Assembly (NCBI GenBank): GCA_035515515.1
Contig: DATJBC010000190.1
Span: 1-32,009 of the forward strand
Direction: 5' to 3'
DNA from: DATJBC01 sp035515515
Lineage (GTDB): Bacteria; Actinomycetota; Acidimicrobiia; Acidimicrobiales; UBA8190
Length of the DNA stretch: 32,009 nucleotides
Each line of letters starts with the position of its first letter. Position 1 is the stretch's first letter. Shown piece after piece: positions 21,212 to 29,246 of this stretch. Under the pieces are notes generated by a model. The model was not told where the DNA came from. It ran no database searches and was given only the letters and a program-made list of their open reading frames with translations. Position numbers and translations under genes: made by a program.

Positions 21212-22042
21212 ATGTTCCGGACCTCGCCTGTCGTCGCCGAAGACGAATGGCATCTCGACCTCGCCGTCGAGGGCCACGTCGCCGTCCTCACCCTCAACCG
21301 GCCCGACAAGCTCAACGCCTGGAGTTGGGAGTCGACCCGGCAGCTGGGGGCGCGCGCCGACCAGATCCGCTTCGACGAGCGGGTGCGGGCCGTGGTGCTG
21401 CGCGGCGAGGGCCGGGCCTTCTGCGCCGGCATCGACCTGGGCATGCCCGAGGACCGCGTGACGGGGCGCTCGCCGGCCGAGAAGGCGCGCAATTACTACG
21501 AGGGCATCCGCTGGGCGCACGAGCGCTTCCAGGTGTTCGCCGAGCTGCCCGTGCCGGTCATCGCCGCCGTGCAGGGCTACTGCCTCGGGTTCGGCTTCGA
21601 GCTCGTGCTCATGGCCGACATCCGCATCGCGTCCGAGGACGCCCAGTTCGCGCTGCCCGAGGCCCAGGTGGGCGTGGGCATCGACGGCGGCGGTGACCTC
21701 CGTCTGGCCCACGAGGTGGGGGCGGGGTGGGCCAAGCTGCTCGCCTTCACCGGTCGCCGCCTCGACGCCCGCACGGCCGAGCGCATCGGTGTCGTGCAGC
21801 AGGTCACGACGACCGAGGACCTCCTTCCCACCGCCATGGGGATCGCCGAGGAGATCGCCGCCAACGCCCCGCTGGCGGTGCAGAGCATCAAGCGCACCAT
21901 CGACGGCTTCGCCTACCGCGGGCTGAGCGAGGCCATGCGCTTCGAGGCCATGAGCGCGTCGATCGAGTTCGTCTCCGACGACATGCCGGCCGGCTACGCG
22001 GCCAAGGCCAAGAAAGAGCCCGTCGTCTTCGAGGGCAAGTAG
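21212..22042 (+). CDS. Enoyl-CoA hydratase/isomerase (crotonase) family protein
   Basis: A 276-residue crotonase, acting on acyl-CoA thioesters in beta-oxidation or a related route. The oxyanion-hole segment GRAFCAGIDLG (67-77) is followed by GYCLGFGFELVLMADIRIA (122-140) and FALPEAQVGVGIDGGGDLRL. Both glutamates used by true enoyl-CoA hydratases (E144 and E164 in the rat enzyme) are present as E130 and E150 with the same 20-residue spacing, so hydration is chemically plausible. The product has the family's usual length and the usual helical C terminus (APLAVQSIKRTIDG, then FEAMSASIEFVSDDMPAGYAA). It is divergent from the TetR gene and 57 bp upstream of the SDR gene, probably co-transcribed with it and under TetR control. 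Confidence 0.9.
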   Translation: MFRTSPVVAEDEWHLDLAVEGHVAVLTLNRPDKLNAWSWESTRQLGARADQIRFDERVRAVVLRGEGRAFCAGIDLGMPEDRVTGRSPAEKARNYYEGIRWAHERFQVFAELPVPVIAAVQGYCLGFGFELVLMADIRIASEDAQFALPEAQVGVGIDGGGDLRLAHEVGAGWAKLLAFTGRRLDARTAERIGVVQQVTTTEDLLPTAMGIAEEIAANAPLAVQSIKRTIDGFAYRGLSEAMRFEAMSASIEFVSDDMPAGYAAKAKKEPVVFEGK

Positions 22043-22099
22043 GCCACCCGGCGCCGACCCGAGAGACCCGACCCGACACCCCTGTCACGGAGCGAGCAC

Positions 22100-22984
22100 G
22101 TGCCCCTCCCCGAGCCCCCGCCCCCCGAGCAGCCCATGCTCCCCGCCGGCACCTTCGCGGGCACCACCGTGGTCGTGACCGGTGGGGGCACAGGACTGGG
22201 CAAGGCCATCGCCGTGGAGTTCGCCCGGCTCGGCGCGCACGTCGGGATCCTGTCGCGCTCCGAGGAGCACCGGCTGGCCGGCGTGGCCGCGGTGGAGGCG
22301 GTGGGGGGGCGCGCGGCGCACGCCGGCGCCGACATCCGCAGGGCCGACGAGGTGGCCGCGGCCTTCGACGCGCTGGAGGGCGAGCTGGGCCCGGCGCGCG
22401 TCCTCGTCAACAACGCGGCGGCGAACTTCCCGGTGTCGGCCGAGGACCTGAGCGCCAACGGCTGGCGGGCCGTCACGCAGATCGTCTTGGACGGGACGTT
22501 CTTCTGCTCCCAGGAGCTGTTCCGCCGGGCCCGGGACGCGGGGGAGCCCGGTGCCATCTGCAACATCTTGGCCACCCAGTCCTTCACCGGGGGCCCGGGC
22601 ATGTCCCACACGGCGGCGGCCAAGGCCGGCGTGGGCAACCTGACCAAGACCCTGGCGGTGGAGTGGGCCCCCTCCGGGGTGCGCGTGAACGCCCTGGCGC
22701 CGGGGTTGTTCCCCCACGAGGACATGCGGGCCGATCTCCAGGCGCTGCGCACCGAGGGCGAGGCCGTGGACGCCCGGCGCTCGCCTGCCGGCCGGCTGGG
22801 CCGGCTGCACGAGCTGGGATGGGCGGCCACCTGGCTGTGCTCGCCCTACGCGGCCTTCGTGACGGGCCACACCCTGGTGGTGGACGGCGCCAACTGGCTG
22901 CGGCGTGACTTCGTGATGCCCGAGTTCGTCCCCATCCGGGACCAGATCGGCGCCGTGCTGCCGCCGCGCAAGCCCGCGCCGTAG
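22100..22984 (+). CDS. SDR oxidoreductase, 2,4-dienoyl-CoA reductase-like
   Basis: A 294-residue short-chain dehydrogenase. The cofactor loop is TGGGTGLGKA (27-36), and SRSEEHRLAG after the second strand suggests NADP(H). NNAAANFPV (104-112) is the central motif. The usual Y-x3-K is absent: the lysine is K175, but the tyrosine position is T171, in GMSHTAAAKAGVGNLTKTLA. This and the following AVEWAPSGVRVNALAPG match the eukaryotic 2,4-dienoyl-CoA reductase type, which also lacks tyrosine there and reduces dienoyl-CoAs made from unsaturated fatty acids. GTG 22100 has GGAG seven bases upstream. The position after the enoyl-CoA hydratase supports a role in unsaturated acyl-CoA breakdown. A homologous but functionally different SDR is possible. 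Confidence 0.85.
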   Translation: MPLPEPPPPEQPMLPAGTFAGTTVVVTGGGTGLGKAIAVEFARLGAHVGILSRSEEHRLAGVAAVEAVGGRAAHAGADIRRADEVAAAFDALEGELGPARVLVNNAAANFPVSAEDLSANGWRAVTQIVLDGTFFCSQELFRRARDAGEPGAICNILATQSFTGGPGMSHTAAAKAGVGNLTKTLAVEWAPSGVRVNALAPGLFPHEDMRADLQALRTEGEAVDARRSPAGRLGRLHELGWAATWLCSPYAAFVTGHTLVVDGANWLRRDFVMPEFVPIRDQIGAVLPPRKPAP

Positions 22985-23070
22985 GCGGCGCCGGCCGCCC
23001 CCGAGGAGGCCCCGACCGTCCCCGACAGGTCCGCTCGCCAGGGAGAACGCCGGGTGCCGTTCCCCTCGCG

Positions 23071-23955
23071 GTGAGGGTCACCAATCCGAATCGGGCCGTG
23101 GCGGCCGTGCTGGCGGCCATCGCCGGCACGGGCGCCCTGGCGGGCTTCGCCATCTCCGCCACCACGACCTCGGTGAACGCCGGGGCGGGCGCCGGCGTCG
23201 TCGCCGCGCCCGCGCCCCCGTCCACCACCACGCTCCGCCCGGGCACGGACCCGGCGACGGGACCGGGCGGTGGCCTGCAGCCCGTGAAGGCCGTGGCCCT
23301 CGCCCCCACCGCCGCGGCGCGCCACGCCGCCATCCGCACGAGCATCGCCGCGCCGGGGGGTGCGGGTGGCGGGTCGGCGTCGACGCCGCCGCGGGGGGCG
23401 CCACAGGCGTCGCCGTCGTCGGGGACCTCCCCGGCGGGCGGCCCCTCGGGTTCGTCGGGCGCCGGCACCGGGAAGCCAGCGGCCGCCGCGGCCGCCTGTT
23501 CCTCCGGCGACGTGTCGCTCGTCACCGCCACCGACGCCTCCGGGTACGCGCCGGGCGCGCCGGTACGCATCACGACGACCGTGCGGGACCTCGTGGCCTG
23601 CCTCTTCGAGCCCGCGGCGGCGTCGTCGGGCGACGGCGCGGGCGCCGGGAGCTCGTGCGCCACGACGGTGGCGGTGACCGACGCCGCGGGGGACCGGGTG
23701 TGGCCGGTGCCCGGCCAGGTGGAGCAGTGCGCGCCGGTGGCGGCGACGGCGCTCGTGCCCGGGCAGACGCTCGACGTCGCCGTGGTGTGGACGGGTGTGG
23801 CCGACGTGCCGGGTTCGCCGCTCGACCTCCCCGCCCCTCCCGGCCGGTACCAGGCGGTGGGGACGTGGTCGTGGTCGGGACCGGGGGAGCCGGCGTCGTC
23901 GGGCGCGGCGCCGGTCTCGGCGTCGGCCGTGTCGGCGCCCTTCACCGTGGGCTGA
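23071..23955 (+). CDS. Exported protein with low-complexity linker and C-terminal beta domain (unknown function)
   Basis: I do not recognise a named family with certainty. The 294-residue product has a basic start and a hydrophobic segment (about 9-30, AVAAVLAAIAGTGALAGFAI) that would be a signal peptide or membrane anchor. A Pro/Thr/Ser/Gly/Ala-rich linker (about 35-140) follows. The C-terminal domain of about 150 residues has alternating hydrophobic strands (VSLVTATDASGYAPGAPVRI, then AVTDAAGDRVWPVPG, LVPGQTLDVAVVWTG and PPGRYQAVGTW). These resemble the Ig-like fold of BsuPI-type domains, as does the 'V-P-G-Q-x-L ... W ... G-R-Y-x-A-x-G' order. Four cysteines (in ACSSGD, VACLF, SSCAT and EQCAP) could form disulfides outside the cell. 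The GTG start lacks a clear ribosome binding site. Confidence 0.7.
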   Translation: MRVTNPNRAVAAVLAAIAGTGALAGFAISATTTSVNAGAGAGVVAAPAPPSTTTLRPGTDPATGPGGGLQPVKAVALAPTAAARHAAIRTSIAAPGGAGGGSASTPPRGAPQASPSSGTSPAGGPSGSSGAGTGKPAAAAAACSSGDVSLVTATDASGYAPGAPVRITTTVRDLVACLFEPAAASSGDGAGAGSSCATTVAVTDAAGDRVWPVPGQVEQCAPVAATALVPGQTLDVAVVWTGVADVPGSPLDLPAPPGRYQAVGTWSWSGPGEPASSGAAPVSASAVSAPFTVG

Positions 23956-24023
23956 CGGTCCTCCTCGGTCCCGGCGCGAGCCCCCGCCGGTCGGGTGCGG
24001 CATCGGGCACGGGGGTGCTCCCG

Positions 24024-24029
24024 TAGGCT
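24024..24029 (+). promoter_or_regulatory. Candidate -10 box (TAGGCT) for the MFS gene
   Basis: TAGGCT ends 7 bp before ATG 24037. Initiation about 7 bp downstream of the box would coincide with the start codon, which suggests a leaderless message. The same spacing logic applies to the thioesterase gene at 18258. Confidence 0.4.
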
Positions 24030-24036
24030 CGGCGGG

Positions 24037-25710
24037 ATGAGCGGTGCTCCCGAGGGCCCCGCGCCCGCCGACGTGCCTCTCGTGCTCGGCGCCGGGCGTG
24101 CCGATGATGCTGCGATGGCGGGGCTCGACGGCACGGCCGGTCTGGGCGGGGGTGCCGGCCTCGACGGGACCGAGGCCCTCGAGGGCGCCGGCGCGCGGGC
24201 CGGCATCGACCGCATGCGGCTGCGGAGCTTCATCGGCCTCACGCTGGGGCTGGTGGGGCCGCGCGCCAACCTGGCCGTCTCCGGCGTGCTGCTCACCCTG
24301 CTCGTGTCGTCGCGGGTGTCGAGCGCCTTGGCCATCACGCTGGCGCTGACCGCCAACCGCTTCATCGGCTGGCTGGCCTACCCGTTGTTGGGGCGCGCCA
24401 GCGACCGCACCCGGACCCCGGCGGGGCGCCGGGCCCCCTACATGTCGGCCGGGTTGCTGGTCATGGGCGTGTGCACGTGGGGATACACGCTGGTGGGCGG
24501 GTTCTGGCCACTGGTGGGGCTCATCGTGCTGGTCAAGACGGCCAGCGTGGTCTTCGGGCTCACCAACGTGGCCGTCATCCCCGAGACCTTCGGCAAGAGC
24601 CGCACCCTCAAGGCGGCCGCGCTCATCGGCCTGCTCGGGATCCTCGTCAGCCTGGTCATCAAGGGAACGGTCATCGCCACGTGGAAGACGCACGACCCCG
24701 CCACCTGGAACCTGGCCTTCCGCATGGCGGGCGGGTTCATGGTGGCCGTGGCGGTGGTCGTGCTCGTGCTCGTGCGCGAGGCGCCCGCGGCGCGTGAGGT
24801 GGCCGAGCGCGACCGGGCCCGGTCGACGTCGTGGCGGGCGGAGATGGCGGGCATCATGCAGGTCCCCAACGCCCGGGTGCTCGTGACGGGGATCCTCGTG
24901 TTCTGGGCGGGGCTGAGCGCCACCGGCTACCTGGCCATCGTCTACTTCCAGAAGGTGCAGCACGCCGGGGCCAACGCCCAGACCATCGCCGGATGGGTGA
25001 GCGGGGTGCCCGTGGTCATGCTGGGGCTCCTGCTCGGCTACGTGCTCAGCCGGGTGCTCACCCGCAAGCAGATCGCCGTGCTGACGCCCCTGGCGGGATC
25101 GGTCGTGTCGGTGGTGCAGTACACCACCACCCACATCTGGCAGTCCGTCGTGCTGGCCTTCGTGGGCGGGCCGCTCTTCGGGGCGTTCGTGATCTCCCTG
25201 GCGCCCATGCTGCTGCAGCTGCTGCCCCGGCGCGGCGGCCTGGGCGAGCTCCTCGGCAAGCTGGTGGCCCCCTTCAGCCTCTTCGCCGTGGCGTTCTCCT
25301 TCCTGGCGGCCTGGGTCGTGGACCTCACCGGCAACTACCGCACCATCTGGCTGTTCCCCGCCGGAGCCGGCGTGGTGCAGGCCGTCGTCATGCTGTGGCT
25401 GCGGGTCCCCAAGGGCCAGGAGCGCGCCGAGATGGGCGATCTCGTCCAGCGCATGGGCGACGGGGTGATCGAGCAGGTGATGGGACGCGACCGGGAGCTC
25501 CTGGGCGGGGTGGTCACCGCCGACGACGCCGACGCCGCGTCGTGGTTCGAGCGGGCCCGCGAGATCCTGGGCAACCCCTACGCGACCGGGAGGCCCGCGC
25601 TGCCCTCCTCACCTGGAGCGGACACCGCCGGCGGTGACGCGGCGCACGCGGGCGCGGGATCCACCACCGACGCCGCGGGCCCCGGCGGCGCCGTCGAGCA
25701 CGCCCCGTAG
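24037..25710 (+). CDS. MFS/GPH-type transporter
   Basis: A 557-residue polytopic carrier with about 12 predicted helices between residues 65 and 465, probably a cation-linked symporter or exporter of unknown substrate. Support comes from the paired six-helix layout and the loop after helix 2 (PLLGRASDRTRTPAGRRAPY), which has the G-x-x-S-D-R-T-x-x-x-x-G-R-R pattern of the glycoside-pentoside-hexuronide group. Helices such as VLVFVWAG-like TGILVFWAGLSATGYLAIVY and APFSLFAVAFSFLAAWVVDL also fit. The first 60 residues are an Ala/Gly/Asp-rich cytoplasmic extension. The last 95 residues are a soluble acidic tail with a helical part (LVQRMGDGVIEQVMGRDREL). The start is set by the -10-like box just upstream. 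An acetyltransferase gene follows after 11 bp, probably in the same transcript. Confidence 0.83.
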   Translation: MSGAPEGPAPADVPLVLGAGRADDAAMAGLDGTAGLGGGAGLDGTEALEGAGARAGIDRMRLRSFIGLTLGLVGPRANLAVSGVLLTLLVSSRVSSALAITLALTANRFIGWLAYPLLGRASDRTRTPAGRRAPYMSAGLLVMGVCTWGYTLVGGFWPLVGLIVLVKTASVVFGLTNVAVIPETFGKSRTLKAAALIGLLGILVSLVIKGTVIATWKTHDPATWNLAFRMAGGFMVAVAVVVLVLVREAPAAREVAERDRARSTSWRAEMAGIMQVPNARVLVTGILVFWAGLSATGYLAIVYFQKVQHAGANAQTIAGWVSGVPVVMLGLLLGYVLSRVLTRKQIAVLTPLAGSVVSVVQYTTTHIWQSVVLAFVGGPLFGAFVISLAPMLLQLLPRRGGLGELLGKLVAPFSLFAVAFSFLAAWVVDLTGNYRTIWLFPAGAGVVQAVVMLWLRVPKGQERAEMGDLVQRMGDGVIEQVMGRDRELLGGVVTADDADAASWFERAREILGNPYATGRPALPSSPGADTAGGDAAHAGAGSTTDAAGPGGAVEHAP

Positions 25711-25721
25711 GCCGTCGCCGC

Positions 25722-26246
25722 ATGGCGGACGCCGTGACGGTCCGGAGCGCGGCGCCCGAAGACCGGGAGGCGATCCTCGCCCTGGTGGGTGAGGCCTTCT
25801 CGCACGGGGGCCACGACTCCCGACAGGAGCTCGACATCGTGCGCGCCAGCTGGGCGTCGGGTCGCGTGGCCGAGGGTCTGGACCTCGTGGCCGTGCCGGC
25901 CGGCGGCGGGGGGGTCGTGGGCCACGTGCTCGGTGCCTGGGGGGACCTCGGCGGGCGCGCCGTCGTGGGCGTGGCACCGTTGGCGGTGGCCCCTGCGCAC
26001 CAGGGCGGGGGCATCGCCAGCACGCTCATGCGGGAGGTGCTGCGCCGGGCCGACGAGGTGCGGTGCCCGCTGGTCGTGCTCCTCGGGGACCCCGCCTTCT
26101 ACGGGCGATTCGGCTTCGAGGCCGCCGGCCGGCACGGGGTGGTCTACCCGCCCGTGGGGCCCGGCGACCCCCACTTCATGGCGCGCTGGTGGGCGGGCGT
26201 GGTCCCCGGCTACCGGGGCGAGTTCCGCTACTGCTGGGAGTTGTGA
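25722..26246 (+). CDS. GNAT-family N-acetyltransferase
   Basis: A 174-residue acetyl-CoA-dependent acyltransferase. The core motif A is VAPLAVAPAHQGGGIASTLM, with Q-G-G-G-I-A as the pyrophosphate-binding loop. It is followed by VVLLGDPAFYGRFGFEAAG, the usual beta-5/alpha-4 element in which tyrosine often serves as general acid. The order of elements resembles the YhbS-like subgroup. The start ATG lies 11 bp after the MFS stop, with no good ribosome binding site of its own, so translational coupling is likely. The substrate is unknown: small molecules, antibiotics and protein N termini are all acceptors in the superfamily. Confidence 0.86.
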   Translation: MADAVTVRSAAPEDREAILALVGEAFSHGGHDSRQELDIVRASWASGRVAEGLDLVAVPAGGGGVVGHVLGAWGDLGGRAVVGVAPLAVAPAHQGGGIASTLMREVLRRADEVRCPLVVLLGDPAFYGRFGFEAAGRHGVVYPPVGPGDPHFMARWWAGVVPGYRGEFRYCWEL

Positions 26247-26275
26247 CGGCCCTGAAGCGCCGAGGCGTTCCCCGG

Positions 26276-26309
26276 TAGCATCGCGTTCGTCACGACGAGC
26301 ATCGGAGGG
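26276..26309 (+). promoter_or_regulatory. Candidate promoter -10 box and ribosome binding site of the aldehyde dehydrogenase gene
   Basis: TAGCAT (26276-26281) is a -10-like box in the 69-bp gap after the acetyltransferase stop, and GGAGGG (26304-26309) lies six bases before ATG 26316. The pair suggests that the dehydrogenase has its own promoter with a short conventional leader. Confidence 0.5.
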
Positions 26310-26315
26310 AAGGCC

Positions 26316-27734
26316 ATGGAGGTTCGCGACAAGCTCTACATCGGCGGCGCCTGGGTGGCCTCCACCGGCTCGGGCACGATCGACGTCTACAACTCCTCGA
26401 CCGACGAGGTCATGGGGACGATCCCCGAGGGGACGCCCGAGGACGTGGACCGGGCCGTGCGGGCCGCGGCCGACGCCTTCCCCGGCTGGGCGGCCACCGC
26501 CCGCGACGAGCGGGCCAAGGTCCTGGCCCGGGTGCAGGAGGGGCTGACGGCTCGCACCCCCGAGATCGCCACGCTGATCTCGCAGGAGGTCGGCATGCCC
26601 TTCACCCTGTCGAACCTCATCCAGGTGGGCCTGCCCGTGATGAGCTTCGCCACGGCATCGCAGCTCGCCAACGAGTTCCCCTTCGAGGAGGAGGTGGGCA
26701 ACTCCCTCATCGTGCGCGAGCCCGTCGGGGTGGTGGGGGCCATCACCCCCTGGAACTACCCGCTGCACCAGATCGCCGCCAAGGTGGCCCCCGCGTTGGC
26801 CGCCGGCTGCACGGTGGTGCTCAAGCCGAGCGAGGTGGCGCCCTTGAACGCCTTCGTCCTGGCGGAGATCTTCGACGAGCTCGAGCTCCCGCCCGGCGTG
26901 TTCAACCTCGTGACGGGAGTCGGCCCGGTGGTGGGCGAGGCCATCGCCTCGCACCCGCTGGTGGACATGGTGTCGTTCACGGGCTCCACCCGTGCGGGGC
27001 GGCGCGTCATGCAGCTCGCCGCCGAGACGGTCAAGCGCGTGGCCCTCGAGCTCGGCGGGAAGTCGCCCAACGTCATCCTCGAGGACGCCGACCTGGCATC
27101 GGCCGTGCCCGCCGGCGTGGCCGCCTGCTACCTCAACTCCGGCCAGACCTGCTCGGCGCTCACCCGCATGCTCGTACCCCGGTCCCGGCTGGCCGAGGCC
27201 GAGGAGCTCGCCGTCCAGACGGCGGAGACCTTCACGCCCGGTGACCCCTTCGACGCCGAGACCCGGCTGGGGCCGCTCGTGTCGGCCACCCAGCTCGAGC
27301 GGGTGCGGGGCTACATCAAGAAGGGCGTCGACGAGGGGGCCACGCTCCTCACGGGCGGCGCCGAGAGCCCCGAGGGCCTCGACAAGGGCTACTTCGTCCG
27401 GCCCACCGTGTTCTCCAACGTGACGCGCGACATGACCATCGCCCAGGAGGAGATCTTCGGCCCGGTGCTGTCGATCATCCCGTTCGACACCGAGGAGGAG
27501 GCCGTCGAGATCGCCAACGACACCGTCTACGGGCTCGCCGGCGGCGTATGGGCAGGGGACAAGGCCCATGCCGAGGCGGTCGCCCGCCGGTTGCGCACCG
27601 GGCAGGTGGAGGTGAACGGCGGCGGCTTCAACGCGCTGGCTCCCTTCGGCGGCTACAAGCAGTCGGGGATCGGGCGCGAGCTCGGCAAGTACGGGCTCGA
27701 GGAGTTCCTGGAAGTCAAGGCCATGCAGCGCTGA
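26316..27734 (+). CDS. NAD(P)-dependent aldehyde dehydrogenase
   Basis: A 472-residue ALDH-superfamily enzyme oxidising an aldehyde to the acid in the cytoplasm. All active-site parts are visible: N147 in TPWNYPL for oxyanion stabilisation, the cofactor segment VVLKPSEVAP, FTGSTRAGRRV (221-231), the general-base E245 in ALELGGKSPN, and the nucleophile C279 in NSGQTCSALTR. The later QEEIFGPVLSIIPF and the C-terminal FGGYKQSGIGRELGKYGLEE are standard. The length is that of a complete enzyme. The closest style is the broad 'family' ALDH group rather than a substrate-specific one, so the aldehyde cannot be named. A strong ribosome binding site precedes the ATG. Confidence 0.93.
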   Translation: MEVRDKLYIGGAWVASTGSGTIDVYNSSTDEVMGTIPEGTPEDVDRAVRAAADAFPGWAATARDERAKVLARVQEGLTARTPEIATLISQEVGMPFTLSNLIQVGLPVMSFATASQLANEFPFEEEVGNSLIVREPVGVVGAITPWNYPLHQIAAKVAPALAAGCTVVLKPSEVAPLNAFVLAEIFDELELPPGVFNLVTGVGPVVGEAIASHPLVDMVSFTGSTRAGRRVMQLAAETVKRVALELGGKSPNVILEDADLASAVPAGVAACYLNSGQTCSALTRMLVPRSRLAEAEELAVQTAETFTPGDPFDAETRLGPLVSATQLERVRGYIKKGVDEGATLLTGGAESPEGLDKGYFVRPTVFSNVTRDMTIAQEEIFGPVLSIIPFDTEEEAVEIANDTVYGLAGGVWAGDKAHAEAVARRLRTGQVEVNGGGFNALAPFGGYKQSGIGRELGKYGLEEFLEVKAMQR

Positions 27735-28074
27735 CCCTCGGGTCGCGCAGGGAGTCGAAGGGCTCCGACGGCTCGAAGGTTCCCGTGCCCGCCCACCCCC
27801 GAGGTGAAGGCTGGGCAGGTACGTGACGTGTGGTGGACGGGGCACCGGCGCGCCAGGGCCGTCACCAGTGACGAATCCGACCTCGCCGACGCGCCACGTG
27901 CGAGGCGAGGTGGTTCGTTCGGGCCGCTCGACGTCCACGGGTCTCTCGCTGGCGGCCGATTCCCCGCCACGGGTGCGTAGCCGCCCACCTCACCGCGACG
28001 CCGTTGCTGCCCCGCCTGGGGGCCGCGCCGTGGGCGGCGGCGGTCCAGCCCCGGGCCCGGATGCCGGTAGTGGG
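27735..28074. other. Gene-poor segment after the aldehyde dehydrogenase
   Basis: About 340 bp with no supported coding region. Open frames cross it on both strands, but their translations are Arg/Pro/Ser-rich without motifs. I checked for tRNA-like arms and strong terminator hairpins and saw none. A short GC-rich palindrome (CCGGGCCCGG) lies near 28050, before the end of the minus-strand GNAT gene. Confidence 0.5.
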
Positions 28075-28572
28075 TCAGCCTGGTCGGTCGGCGTGTCGGA
28101 CCATTGTCCAGGTCGATCCGTGCTTTTCGACATGGACGAAGCCCACCGACTCGTAGAGCCGGCGCGCTGGATTCGCTTCGGCCACGCTGAGACTCACAGC
28201 CCGGTACCCCTGACCAACACTGGCATGGATCAGTTCGACGAGGAGCCCGCGACCGATCCCCTCGTGCCGACGCGACCCGATGACTGCGATGGACAGTTCG
28301 GGGACATCTTCGGCGACGAAGCCGTGGCCGTGGCTTGCCTGGGTGAACGTCCGATACCAAGCCGCGCCCACCGGTTCGCCTTGTTCGGCAACCAGTCCAT
28401 AGTCGCCTGGCCTCGGCCATCCCGCGAGATAGGGCGCGTAGCGCTGATCGGCGAGCACCTCGTCAGCGGTCGGCGTCGGCTTGTCAGGGCGCCAGACTGC
28501 GGCCTCGCCGAGCATCGTCGCGAGAAAGGTGAAGTCCTCAGGCCCTGCCGAGCGATACCCAACGTCGTTCAT
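28075..28572 (-). CDS. GNAT-family N-acetyltransferase (lower-GC, probably acquired)
   Basis: A complete 165-residue acetyltransferase. It starts MNDVGYRSAGPEDFTFLATM and has EAAVWRPDKP, GDYGLVAEQGEPVGAAWYRT, motif A LSIAVIGSRRHEGIGRGLLV with the R-x-x-G-I-G-R loop, and LSVAEANPARRLYESVGFV, all in GNAT order. Codon third positions use A and T far more than any neighbour, and the surrounding 1.5 kb is likewise less GC-rich, which suggests a different origin. No Shine-Dalgarno sequence is clear before ATG 28572. An alternative ATG at 28602 adds ten residues. No partner gene is adjacent. The substrate is unknown. The frame is intact, so it is probably functional. Confidence 0.85.
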   Translation of the reverse strand: MNDVGYRSAGPEDFTFLATMLGEAAVWRPDKPTPTADEVLADQRYAPYLAGWPRPGDYGLVAEQGEPVGAAWYRTFTQASHGHGFVAEDVPELSIAVIGSRRHEGIGRGLLVELIHASVGQGYRAVSLSVAEANPARRLYESVGFVHVEKHGSTWTMVRHADRPG

Positions 28573-29225
28573 CTCGGCAAGTTCAGCAGACTGGCCGCGC
28601 ATGGCGAGGCCCGGCAGACCATCCGACGAAACGCCGATCCGGGGTGGTGGTCGGGGCACGACATCGGGGCGCCCAGACCGTCGCGTCGTCGGAGTTACCC
28701 CATCGAGGACACCGGCCACGCGGCTGGGTCTTCCGCCGATTCACCCCCGCCTCATCCGGGCACCAGTGGTCCCGTGCGGGGCCAGGCCCATGCTCGGCGA
28801 CTCCGACACCGTTGCGCCCGCCTTGTCGTCGGCGGCCTGCCCATGGTCGATCCCGAGGTACACACCAACTCGTCGAGTCCAGGGGACCCGCGCACGGGTC
28901 GTGCTCCGGGGAGGCGAAGGATCGCACCGGCGTTACCCCTCCTCGGACGGTTCATCCTCGTCGGCCTGCGACGCGCGGCCGTATTGTCTCGTCCGGCTCG
29001 CACGTCGATGTCGACGGCAAGGCGTGGCGCCCCGTCATGTCTCATGCCGGTGGGGGAGCCGTCGCACGAAACGGCGGGTGTATCTCGGTTCGGCGCCGTC
29101 ACGGAGGCGGCGGGGAAGCCGAGCCCGCGCACGCCCTTCCCCGACGGGCAGCGCTCCAGGGGGGTCTCACCAGGGAACATGTCCTACGGGGGAGGACCCC
29201 TCCAACCGCTCGCGGCAGACGTCTC
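28573..29225. other. 650-bp stretch without a recognisable gene
   Basis: Lower GC than the rest of the window. Open frames exist on both strands, but none gives a recognisable domain or a codon pattern like real genes here. It could be a decayed insertion or long regulatory DNA between the GNAT gene and the PadR promoter. I found no inverted terminal repeats, integrase remnant or tRNA fragment in it. Confidence 0.5.
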
Positions 29226-29246
29226 CCCCCGGGGCGACCCCGGGGG
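29226..29246. other. Strong GC hairpin upstream of the PadR promoter
   Basis: A perfect inverted repeat with 9-bp arms (CCCCCGGGG and CCCCGGGGG) and a 3-base CGA loop. It ends 12 bp before the -35 box of the PadR gene. There is no T-tract. It may stop read-through from upstream, or simply be a stable structure. Confidence 0.5.

Noticed and set aside
22584..25134. Two long minus-strand frames opposite the SDR, the exported protein and the MFS gene
   Set aside because: Low-complexity translation and no motifs. The plus-strand frames have clear domains or membrane helices.
25578..27938. Minus-strand frame of 786 codons opposite the GNAT and aldehyde dehydrogenase genes
   Set aside because: His/Gly/Arg-rich shadow of two well-supported genes.
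28573..29225. Mobile-element remnant with terminal repeats in the non-coding part of the island
   Set aside because: I looked for transposase or integrase motifs, paired terminal inverted repeats and target-site duplications and found none that I could support.
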